This document shows positions 7,803-15,083 of a stretch of 40,220 nt of DNA, piece by piece. Positions within the stretch are counted from its first letter, which is position 1. Each line of letters begins with the position of its first letter. The notes beneath the pieces were generated by a model. That model was not told where the DNA came from and ran no database searches. It worked only from the letters and a program-made list of their open reading frames with translations. Source of the stretch: Streptomyces scabichelini (GTDB taxonomy: Bacteria > Actinomycetota > Actinomycetes > Streptomycetales > Streptomycetaceae); NCBI RefSeq assembly GCF_011045015.1, contig NZ_JAAKZY010000087.1:1-40220 (forward strand), in the 5' to 3' direction. The translations under genes and the position numbers were made by a program.

Positions 7803-9191
7803 ATGCGCAGCACTCTTCGTACATGCAGGCCGTACAGGAAAGGCGGGGCCGTAAAGGCCGCAGCCGCCGTCGTCGCGGGGGCGATGGCGCTCACGCTCAC
7901 CGCGTGCGGCGGCGACGGCGACGATGACGGCGGAGGGAGCGACGGCGGCGAGACGAGCAACGCGGCCTCCGTCGAGCTCCCCAAGCTCGACGGTCAGAAA
8001 CTGGAGGTCGCGGCCGTCTGGACCGGCCCGGAACAGGAGAACTTCACCAAGGTCCTGGACGAGTTCGAGAAGCGGACGGGCGCGGAGGTCAGTTACGTGC
8101 CGACCGGCAACAACACGTCCACCTTCCTGGGCACGAAGATCCAGGGCGGCAAGCCGCCGAACGTGGCGTTCCTGCCGCAGGTCGGCGTGCTCCACCAGTT
8201 CGCCGACAAGGGCTGGGTCAAGCCCCTCAGCGCCGAGGCCCAGGCGCAGATCGACAAGAACTTCTCGGCGGGCTGGAAGGACCTGGGCGCGTACAAGGGC
8301 AAGCAGTACGGCGTCTACGCGAAGGCCGCCAACAAGTCCCTGGTCTGGTACAACACGGCTGCCTTCGAGGCGGCCGGGATCACCGCGGAGCCCAAGACCT
8401 GGGACGAGTTCGTCCAGACCGCGCAGACGCTGTCGGACGCCGGTTCGCCCGCGGTCTCCATCGCCGGGCAGGACGGCTGGACCCTCACCGACTGGTTCGA
8501 GAACGTCTATCTCTCGCAGGCCGGACCCGAGAAGTACGACCAGCTCGCCCAGCACAAGATCAAGTGGACGGATCCCTCCGTGAAGGAGGCCCTGACCACG
8601 CTCGCCGAGTTGTGGGGCAAGGACGAGCTGATCGCGGGCGGCCGGGCCGGGGCACTGCGCACCGAGTTCCCCAAGTCGGTGACGAAGACCTTCTCCGGTG
8701 ACACCCCGGCGGCGATGGTCTTCGAGGCCGACTTCGTCGCGGCGAACATCAACGCCGACACGAAGGCCAAGATCGGCACGGACGCCAAGGTCTTCCCGTT
8801 CCCGGCGGTCGGTGACCAGTCGCCGGTGGTCAGCGGCGGTGACGTGGCCGTGGCCCTGAAGGACGACAAGGGCTCGCAGGCCCTGCTGACGTTCCTCGCG
8901 TCGACCGACGCGGCCGAGATCTGGGCGGCCCAGGGCGGCTTCATCTCCCCGAACAAGGAGATGGACCAGAAGACCTACAAGGACGACGTGGCGCAGGAGA
9001 TCGCCAAGCAGCTGATCGCCGCGGGCGACGACTTCCGCTTCGACATGTCCGACCAGGCCCCGGCGGCGTTCGGCGGCACGCAGGGACAGGGCGAGTGGAA
9101 GGGGCTCCAGGACTTCCTGAAGACCCCCACGAACGTCGAGGCCGTGCAGCAACAGCTCGAAGCGGCCGCCGCCAAGGCGTACGAGGGCTGA
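7803..9191 (+). CDS. Carbohydrate ABC transporter, lipoprotein binding component
   Basis: A 462-residue extracellular solute-binding lipoprotein that captures a sugar for import. The N-terminus is a basic stretch, a hydrophobic segment (AAAAVVAGAMALTLTAC) and a lipobox LTAC whose Cys would be lipidated, followed by an acidic Gly/Asp linker. The mature protein is a family-1 sugar-binding fold (LDGQKLEVAAVWTGPEQENF, PPNVAFLPQVGVL, GGDVAVALK), most like alpha-glucoside-type (AglE-like) binding proteins. ATG 7803 was chosen because it places the signal peptide normally; an adjacent in-frame GTG lies at 7800. It is first in an operon with two permeases. Substrate is not shown by the sequence. Confidence 0.88.
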   Translation: MRSTLRTCRPYRKGGAVKAAAAVVAGAMALTLTACGGDGDDDGGGSDGGETSNAASVELPKLDGQKLEVAAVWTGPEQENFTKVLDEFEKRTGAEVSYVPTGNNTSTFLGTKIQGGKPPNVAFLPQVGVLHQFADKGWVKPLSAEAQAQIDKNFSAGWKDLGAYKGKQYGVYAKAANKSLVWYNTAAFEAAGITAEPKTWDEFVQTAQTLSDAGSPAVSIAGQDGWTLTDWFENVYLSQAGPEKYDQLAQHKIKWTDPSVKEALTTLAELWGKDELIAGGRAGALRTEFPKSVTKTFSGDTPAAMVFEADFVAANINADTKAKIGTDAKVFPFPAVGDQSPVVSGGDVAVALKDDKGSQALLTFLASTDAAEIWAAQGGFISPNKEMDQKTYKDDVAQEIAKQLIAAGDDFRFDMSDQAPAAFGGTQGQGEWKGLQDFLKTPTNVEAVQQQLEAAAAKAYEG

Positions 9192-9200
9192 CGGCAGCCG

Positions 9201-10553
9201 ATGACGTCGCAGGCGGCGATGGCGGGGGGCCCGGCAGGACCGGTGCCACCCGCCGGCAAACGCAAGAGCGTGATGGGCACCCGGCTGTGGGTGGCAGGAC
9301 TGTTCCTGCTGCCCGCGCTGGTGCTGCTCGGCGCGCTCGTGGTCTACCCGATCGGGTACTCGGTCTGGCGCAGTCTGTACGACGCCGACGGTTCGGGCTT
9401 CGTCGGCATGGAGAACTACGGCGACATCTTCGCGGACGACGCCACCTTCACCGCCGTCAAGAACACCGCGATCTGGGTCGCGGTCGCCCCCGCACTGGTC
9501 ACCGGGCTCGGCCTGATCTTCGCCGTGCTGATGGAACGGGTGCGCTGGTCGACGGCGTTCAAGATGGTCATCTTCATGCCGATGGCGATCTCCATGCTCG
9601 CCGCCGGCATCATCTTCCGGCTCGTCTACGAGGCGGATCCCGACCAGGGCGTGGCCAACGCCGTGGTGGTGGGGGTGCACGACACCTTCGCCGAGTCGTC
9701 CGTCTTCCCCAACGCGCGCCCCTCGACGGAGAGTGACCTCAAGGCGTCCGGAGGCGGTTCCTTCACGTCCACGGGCACGGTGAGCGCGGGCTCCCCGGCC
9801 CTGCTCCCGCTGGTCGGCATCGCCCCGAACAAGCTGCCGGGCGATCCCGGGGACGCCAGGCCCGCCGAGGCCGCGGGCGACGACGTCACCGGCACGGTCT
9901 GGCTGGACTTCAAGCTGGGCGGCGGCGGTGAGAAGGGCGCCATCGACGCGGGCGAGAAGGCCATGGAGGGCATCAAGGTCGAGGCGGTCAAGGACGGCGA
10001 TGTGGTGGCCTCCGCCAAGACCGGCGGTGACGGTACGTTCACGCTGCCGGCGGAGGCGGACGGTGCCCAACTGCGGCTGCCCGACTCGAACTTCGCGGCG
10101 CCCTACAACGGTGTCGACTGGCTCGGCCCGAGCCTGATCACACCGGCCATCATCGCTGCGTACGCCTGGATGTGGGCGGGCTTCGCGATGGTGCTCATCG
10201 CGGCGGGGCTCGCCGGAGTGGACCGCAATCTCCTGGAGGCGGCCCGGGTCGACGGGGCCAACGAGTGGCAGGTGTTCCGCAGGGTCACGGTGCCCCTGCT
10301 CGCGCCGGTCCTCGTCGTCGTGCTGATCACCTTGATGATCAACGTGATGAAGATCTTCGACCTTGTCTTCATCATCGCGCCGCAGCCCACCCAGGACGAG
10401 GCCAACGTCCTGGCCCTGCAGCTCTACAACTCGTACACCGGCGGTGGCGGCGACCTCGGCCTCGCCAGCGCGATCGGTGTGGTCCTGCTGCTGCTCGTGC
10501 TGCCGGTGATGATCGTCAATATCCGCCGACTGCGAAGGGAGCGCCGACGGTGA
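9201..10553 (+). CDS. Sugar ABC transporter permease with extracytoplasmic domain insert
   Basis: A 450-residue MalF/AglF-type inner-membrane permease. TM1 (about 29-52) is followed by a conventional core (ENYGDIF, FKMVIFMPMAISMLAAGIIF), and the C-terminal half has the EAA loop (LLEAARVDGANEWQVFRRV) that contacts the ATPase. Between these halves residues about 149-304 are an insert absent from the usual permease of about 300 residues. Its second part (231-298) reads GTVWLDFKLGG, GEKAMEGIKVEAVKDGD and TGGDGTFTLP, the pattern of SdrD-B/carboxypeptidase-regulatory-like beta-sandwich domains of surface proteins. The insert is in frame, with base use like the rest of the gene. The gene follows the binding protein by 9 bp and overlaps the next permease by 4 bp. 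Confidence 0.88.
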   Translation: MTSQAAMAGGPAGPVPPAGKRKSVMGTRLWVAGLFLLPALVLLGALVVYPIGYSVWRSLYDADGSGFVGMENYGDIFADDATFTAVKNTAIWVAVAPALVTGLGLIFAVLMERVRWSTAFKMVIFMPMAISMLAAGIIFRLVYEADPDQGVANAVVVGVHDTFAESSVFPNARPSTESDLKASGGGSFTSTGTVSAGSPALLPLVGIAPNKLPGDPGDARPAEAAGDDVTGTVWLDFKLGGGGEKGAIDAGEKAMEGIKVEAVKDGDVVASAKTGGDGTFTLPAEADGAQLRLPDSNFAAPYNGVDWLGPSLITPAIIAAYAWMWAGFAMVLIAAGLAGVDRNLLEAARVDGANEWQVFRRVTVPLLAPVLVVVLITLMINVMKIFDLVFIIAPQPTQDEANVLALQLYNSYTGGGGDLGLASAIGVVLLLLVLPVMIVNIRRLRRERRR

Positions 10554-11464
10554 CCGCACCCTCCGTACCGATGAAGGAACCAGTGGTGGCCGCCGAACCG
10601 GCCGGGCCGCCCGAGCGGTCGCTCGTGTCCCGGCTCGCGAGCGGCGCGGCCGGCGGTGTGATGCGGCTCTTCCTGATCCTGATCGCACTGCTCTGGGTGA
10701 CGCCCACGGTGGGTCTGCTCGCCTCGTCGTTCCGTGATCCGACCGACATCGCCGCCTCCGGCTGGTGGGACATCTTCAGCAAGCCGTCCCAGCTCACCAC
10801 CGAGAGCTACTCGACCCTGCTCGGCAAGGAGGAGATCACCGACTCCCTGCTCAACACGATCTGGATCACCGTTCCGGCCACCGCCCTGGTCATCGTCATC
10901 GGGGCCATGGCCGGATACGCCTTCGCCTGGATGGACTTCAAGGGCCGCGACTGGTGGTTCCTGGCCGTCGTGGCGCTGCTTGTGGTGCCGGTGCAGATCG
11001 CCCTGATCCCGCTGTCGGACCTCTTCGGCGACCTCGGGATCTTCGGCAGCATCATCGGTGTCGTCCTGTTCCACGTGGGCTTCGGCCTGCCGTTCGCGAT
11101 CTTCCTGCTGCGGAACTTCTTCGCGGAGATCCCCCGGGAACTCCTGGAGGCGGCGCGGCTCGACGGCGCGAGCGAGACCCGGCTGTTCACCACGGTGATC
11201 CTGCCGCTCGGCGCGCCCGCCATCGCGTCGCTCGGCATCTTCCAGTTCCTGTGGGTGTGGAACGACATGCTGGTGGCGCTGGTCTTCTCGGACTCGGATT
11301 CACGGCCGCTGACGGTCGCCCTGACCGAGCAGACCCGGCAGTTCTCCGGCAACATCGAGACGCTCGCGCCCGGCGCGTTCATCTCGATGGTGATCCCGCT
11401 GGCCGTGTTCTTCGCGTTCCAGCGGCAGTTCGTGTCCGGCGTGATGGCGGGCGCGGTGAAGTAG
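10550..11464 (+). CDS. Sugar ABC transporter permease (MalG/AglG type)
   Basis: A 304-residue second permease subunit. It has six expected membrane segments (FLILIALLWVTPTVGLLASS, TALVIVIGAMAGYAFAW, WWFLAVVALLVVPVQIALIP and others) and the EAA motif (LLEAARLDGASETRLFTTV). The start is the GTG at 10550, whose GTGA overlaps the stop of the preceding permease, with GAAGGGA upstream, so the two are translationally coupled. No ATP-binding gene is present here; Streptomyces sugar importers commonly share the MsiK ATPase encoded elsewhere (established for other importers, inferred here). A strong hairpin follows at 11472. Confidence 0.9.
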   Translation: MTAPSVPMKEPVVAAEPAGPPERSLVSRLASGAAGGVMRLFLILIALLWVTPTVGLLASSFRDPTDIAASGWWDIFSKPSQLTTESYSTLLGKEEITDSLLNTIWITVPATALVIVIGAMAGYAFAWMDFKGRDWWFLAVVALLVVPVQIALIPLSDLFGDLGIFGSIIGVVLFHVGFGLPFAIFLLRNFFAEIPRELLEAARLDGASETRLFTTVILPLGAPAIASLGIFQFLWVWNDMLVALVFSDSDSRPLTVALTEQTRQFSGNIETLAPGAFISMVIPLAVFFAFQRQFVSGVMAGAVK

Positions 11465-11471
11465 CACCTCC

Positions 11472-11497
11472 GGGGCGGGCCGGCAACGGTCCGCCCC
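11472..11497 (+). terminator. Terminator of the sugar ABC operon
   Basis: GGGGCGGGCC at 11472-11481 pairs with GGTCCGCCCC at 11488-11497 (one G-T wobble) over a 6-nt loop, 8 bp after the permease stop. There is no T tract, which is usual in Streptomyces. Confidence 0.7.
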
Positions 11498-11529
11498 TCA
11501 TCGCTCGCCGGACATCCCCCGTATGCCAC

Positions 11530-11546
11530 ATCTGGCGTAACCAGAT
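11530..11546 (+). promoter_or_regulatory. Inverted repeat upstream of the GT2-TagF gene
   Basis: A perfect 6-bp inverted repeat ATCTGG-CGTAA-CCAGAT lies about 55 bp before the glycosyltransferase start. It could be an operator for an unknown regulator; no binding family is recognised. Confidence 0.35.
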
Positions 11547-11600
11547 CACCCCTTTGGCCGTTTCCGGGCAGTCTGCCGCGCCGACCCATGGATGTGTGCC

Positions 11601-13937
11601 GTGCCCCGGTTCAGTGTCATCGTCCCCGCGTACAAGGTGCAGGCATACCTGCACGCCTGCCTGGCATCCGTCCTCGAACAGTCCTTCCCCGACCTGGAGT
11701 TGATCGCGGTCGACGACTGCTCGCCGGACGCCTGCGGCTCGATCATCGACGAGCTCGCCGCCCAAGACCCCCGCGTACGGGCTGTGCACCTCGATGAGAA
11801 CGTGGGCCTCGGCCCGGCCCGCAACGCCGGTATGGAGTGCGCCAAGGGCGACTACCTGATCTTCCTGGACGGCGACGACAGCCTCACCCCGGACGCGCTG
11901 CGGGCCATCTCCGACCGGCTGAAGGAGACGGACGATCCGGACGTCCTGGTCTACGACTACGCGCGCACGTTCTGGACGGGCGAGACGGTGCGCAACGTGC
12001 AGGCCGCGCAGCTCACCGAGCGGGGCCCGGCGCCGTTCCGGCTCGACGACCGGCCGGGGCTGCTCAAGGTCCTCATGGTGGTGGGGAACAAGGCGTACCG
12101 CCGGGAGTTCATCGAGCGGGAGGGCTTCACGTTCCCTCCCGGCCACTACGAGGACACTCCCTGGACGTACCCGGTTCTGTTGGCTTCCGAGACCATCGCG
12201 ACGCTCGACCGCGTCTGCGTCCACTACCGCCAACGACGCCAGGGGAGCACGCCCGGCACGACCGGCACGCCCGGCACGACCGGCACGACCACCGGCCGGG
12301 GACACTTCGACATCTTCGACCAGTACGACCGTGTCTTCACCTATGTCGACGCCCGTCCCGAACTGGCGCACTGGCGCCCCGTCCTGTTCCGCCGCATGGT
12401 CGACCATCTCTCGGCCGTGTTCCTCGGGCGCGACCGGCTGCCGCGCGGCAGCCGTCGCGAGTTCCTGCGCAGGGCCCGCGCCCACTACGGCCGCTACCGC
12501 GTGCCGGGTGCCCGGCTCCCGGCCCGCAACTGGCTGCGGCACGTGCTCATCCGCCTGGGCAGCCACCGCACGTATCGCACGCTGTGCGCGGCGGCACGGC
12601 TGAAGAGACGCGTGGCGGGTGGCGTCACGGCGGTGTTCCGTCGCGTACGGGCCGCCGCGCTCAAGCTGCACTACCGGGTCCAGCTCCGGCTTCCCGTACG
12701 GGCCGACCGCGCCGTGTTCTCCAGCCACGACGGGCGCGGTTACGGCTGCAATGCCGGGGCGCTGGAGGACGCGTTCCGTACGTACGCGCCGGGCATCCGC
12801 ACCGCGTGGATCGCGGCGCCCGAGTACCACCACACGGTCCCGACCTCCACGCGCAAGCTGCGCCCGGACACGGCCGCGTACTGGACGGCGCTCGCCCGCT
12901 CCAAGTACCTCGTCAGCAACGTCGGCTTCGGCCGCGAACTGGTCAAGCGACCGGGGCAGATCGTGGTCCGGACGCAGGCCGGCACCCCGCTCAAGCACAT
13001 GGGCCTGGACCTGACGGACCGCCCGGCGGCGGCCCGCGGCACGGACTTCGCCGAACTGCTGCGCGACGCCGACCAGTGGGACTACTGCCTGTCCGGCAAC
13101 CGCCACTCCACGCTCGTCTGGGAGCGCGTCTTCCCCTCCGGCTACACGACGCTCGAGTACGGCCAGCCGCGCAACGACGTGTTCCAGCGGGCGACCTCGG
13201 CGGACGTGGCCCGGCTGCGCGAGACCCTCGGCATCCCCGAGGGCACGGTCGCGATCCTGTACGCGCCGACGCACCGTGACTACCGCCGCACCCAGCGCAG
13301 CATGCTCGACCTGGAACGCGTACTGCGCCGGCTCGGCCCGCGCTTCGTGCTGTTGACCCGCGCGCACCACACGTACGGCGCCCCGCTCGCCCAGAGCGGC
13401 GGCCGGCTGATCGACGTGTCGGACCATCCGAGCATCGAGTCCCTGTGCCTCGCCTCGGACGCGCTGATCACCGACTACTCCTCCCTGATGTTCGACTATG
13501 CGAATCTCGACCGGCCGATCGTGATCCACGCGGACGACTGGGAGGCGTACGAGGCGGCACGCGGCACCTATTTCGATCTGCGCGCGTTTCCGCCGGGAGT
13601 CGTCGCGCGCGGCGAGGACGAACTGATCGACATCTTCGCGACCGGCCACTGGCGCGGTTCGCGCTCCGCGCAGCTGAGGGCCGCGTTCCGGGGGCGCTTC
13701 TGCCCGTACGACGACGGGCGGGCCGCCGAGCGTGTCGTACGCCGTGTCGTGCTCGGTGAGACCGCGGGGCTGCCGGCCGTGGTGCCGCCGGACGAGCGCC
13801 ATCCGGTGCCGTCGGCGGCGGACGGCGGCATTCCGCGGGTGCCCGATTCCCCGCGAACCGGGGATTATCCGACCCCCTCACCACTGGCAACTGTTTCGAC
13901 ACCCGGAGTTTCCGTTCCGGTCGTTGACAGTCCCTGA
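11601..13937 (+). CDS. Bifunctional GT2 glycosyltransferase and TagF-like phosphotransferase
   Basis: A 778-residue fusion. Residues 1 to about 230 are a GT-A fold family 2 glycosyltransferase (FSVIVPAYKVQAYL, IAVDDCSPDACG, NVGLGPARNAG, FLDGDDS metal-binding DxD type). Residues about 370-720 are a CDP-glycerol:poly(glycerophosphate) glycerophosphotransferase-like domain (NDVFQR, ILYAPTHRDYRR, LLTRAHHTYGAP, DALITDYSSLMFDYANLDRP, RGTYFDL). It would add sugar and polyol-phosphate units to a wall polymer at the cytoplasmic membrane face. The position that is Trp-His-Gly in TagF reads TQAGTPLK (Ala460), so the catalytic His appears lost. I prefer GTG 11601 (product starts PRFSVIVPAYK); ATG 11592 in frame is an alternative, and neither has a good ribosome site. 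It resembles the 950-residue protein at 29541-32393. Confidence 0.85.
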   Translation: MPRFSVIVPAYKVQAYLHACLASVLEQSFPDLELIAVDDCSPDACGSIIDELAAQDPRVRAVHLDENVGLGPARNAGMECAKGDYLIFLDGDDSLTPDALRAISDRLKETDDPDVLVYDYARTFWTGETVRNVQAAQLTERGPAPFRLDDRPGLLKVLMVVGNKAYRREFIEREGFTFPPGHYEDTPWTYPVLLASETIATLDRVCVHYRQRRQGSTPGTTGTPGTTGTTTGRGHFDIFDQYDRVFTYVDARPELAHWRPVLFRRMVDHLSAVFLGRDRLPRGSRREFLRRARAHYGRYRVPGARLPARNWLRHVLIRLGSHRTYRTLCAAARLKRRVAGGVTAVFRRVRAAALKLHYRVQLRLPVRADRAVFSSHDGRGYGCNAGALEDAFRTYAPGIRTAWIAAPEYHHTVPTSTRKLRPDTAAYWTALARSKYLVSNVGFGRELVKRPGQIVVRTQAGTPLKHMGLDLTDRPAAARGTDFAELLRDADQWDYCLSGNRHSTLVWERVFPSGYTTLEYGQPRNDVFQRATSADVARLRETLGIPEGTVAILYAPTHRDYRRTQRSMLDLERVLRRLGPRFVLLTRAHHTYGAPLAQSGGRLIDVSDHPSIESLCLASDALITDYSSLMFDYANLDRPIVIHADDWEAYEAARGTYFDLRAFPPGVVARGEDELIDIFATGHWRGSRSAQLRAAFRGRFCPYDDGRAAERVVRRVVLGETAGLPAVVPPDERHPVPSAADGGIPRVPDSPRTGDYPTPSPLATVSTPGVSVPVVDSP

Positions 13938-13999
13938 AGCACTCAGATCCCATCCTCCAACACACAGAAATTCCATAGACCCCGCTGTACGGAGTACAC

Positions 14000-14956
14000 A
14001 TGACCTCCAGCACCACCGAGCTGCCCCGTCCCAAGACCCTGTCGGACGTCAAGGGCTGGTTCCGTGCCGTCGATCAGCAGCTGTTCGACTGGTTCCTGTC
14101 CCGGCAGCTCGACAGCCGGCAGACCGGCGATCTGCTGGAACTCGGCGCCTACATGGGAAAGAGCGCCATCTTCATGGCCTCCTACCTGCGTGACGAAGAC
14201 AAGTTCACGGTGTGCGACCTCTTCGACTCCCCCGCGGAGGACGCGGCCAACAGCAAGGAGATGAACAAGTCGTACTCGACGCTGACCCGGCGGGCCTTCG
14301 AGGCCAACTACCTCGCATTCCACGAGCAGTTGCCGGAGATCATCCAGGCGCCGAGCCAGGTGGTCGCCGACCGCGTCGAGGACAAGAGCTGCCGCTTCGC
14401 GCACATCGACGCCTCGCATCTGTACGAGCACGTGAACGCGGACATCGAGGCGGTGCGCGACATATTGCTGCCCGACGGCGTGGTCGTGCTCGACGACTTC
14501 CGCGCCGAGCACTGCCCGGGCGTCGCCGCGGCCACCTGGGGGGCGATTCCCACGTACGACCTGCGCCCCATCTGCATCACGGGCACCAAGTTCTACGGCA
14601 CGTGGGGCGACCCCGAGCCGCTGCGCGACGCGCTGCTGGAATGGCTGGCGGGCCGTGACGACATGTGGCACGAGGTGCAGCAGGTGGCGGGGTACGGGCT
14701 GATCCGCATCACCGGCCAGAAGGCCAGGGAGCCGGAGCAGCCGGTGTCCAAGTACGCGGGCGAAAAGCCGGAGCCGGTGGCCGAGACTCCGGCCACGCCC
14801 AAGCCCACGTCCGCGGCCGCGTCCACTCCGCGCGCGGCCGCGCGGCCCGCCACGGTCGGCCCCGCCAAGCGGCGGCCGAGCCGCACCAGGCGGATCGCGA
14901 AGGACCTGCTGCCGCCGATCGTCACGAGGGCGCTGGTCAAGGCCCGTAAGGGCTGA
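14000..14956 (+). CDS. Class I SAM-dependent methyltransferase (TylF/Methyltransf_24-like)
   Basis: A 318-residue protein. The N-terminal two thirds form a class I Rossmann methyltransferase: GDLLELGAYMGKSAIFMASYL is the SAM-binding motif I, KFTVCDLFD is motif post-I, and FAHIDASHLYEHVNADIEAV and DGVVVLDDFRAEHCPGV match Methyltransf_24/TylF-type enzymes that modify sugars or secondary-metabolite hydroxyls. The last 80 residues are an Ala/Pro/Thr/Lys-rich tail ending in a basic stretch, probably disordered and near the membrane. GGAG stands 5 nt before the ATG. It follows the GT2-TagF gene by 62 bp, suggesting that it methylates the polymer or a precursor; this is inferred from position only. 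Confidence 0.8.
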   Translation: MTSSTTELPRPKTLSDVKGWFRAVDQQLFDWFLSRQLDSRQTGDLLELGAYMGKSAIFMASYLRDEDKFTVCDLFDSPAEDAANSKEMNKSYSTLTRRAFEANYLAFHEQLPEIIQAPSQVVADRVEDKSCRFAHIDASHLYEHVNADIEAVRDILLPDGVVVLDDFRAEHCPGVAAATWGAIPTYDLRPICITGTKFYGTWGDPEPLRDALLEWLAGRDDMWHEVQQVAGYGLIRITGQKAREPEQPVSKYAGEKPEPVAETPATPKPTSAAASTPRAAARPATVGPAKRRPSRTRRIAKDLLPPIVTRALVKARKG

Positions 14957-14964
14957 GGCGGTTA

Positions 14965-15009
14965 CCGCGCCCCTGAAGGAGGCCGGAGGCCTTCCTTTTA
15001 GGGGCGCGG
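14965..15009 (+). terminator. Nested hairpin terminator after the methyltransferase
   Basis: An inner stem GGAGGCC/GGCCTTCC (with one bulge) ending in TTTT at 14996-14999 is enclosed by a perfect 10-bp outer stem, CCGCGCCCCT at 14965-14974 and AGGGGCGCGG at 15000-15009. The outer right arm is the first 10 bp of intergenic repeat copy 2, so the repeat and terminator are structurally joined. Confidence 0.75.
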
Positions 15010-15067
15010 GGCTGTGTCAATTTGCGGCTTCCGCCGCGTGGGCGCGACCAGCCACAACGCACCCGCA
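15000..15067 (+). repeat. Intergenic repeat, copy 2 of 3
   Basis: It differs from copy 1 by one substitution and one inserted T across the conserved 55-bp core, then ends with AACGC and ACCCGCA. It sits between the methyltransferase terminator and the ribosome site (GGAAGGAAAG) of the next gene, so part of it would lie in that gene's leader if transcription reads through. Confidence 0.8.
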
Positions 15068-15083
15068 GGAAGGAAAGAGCCGC

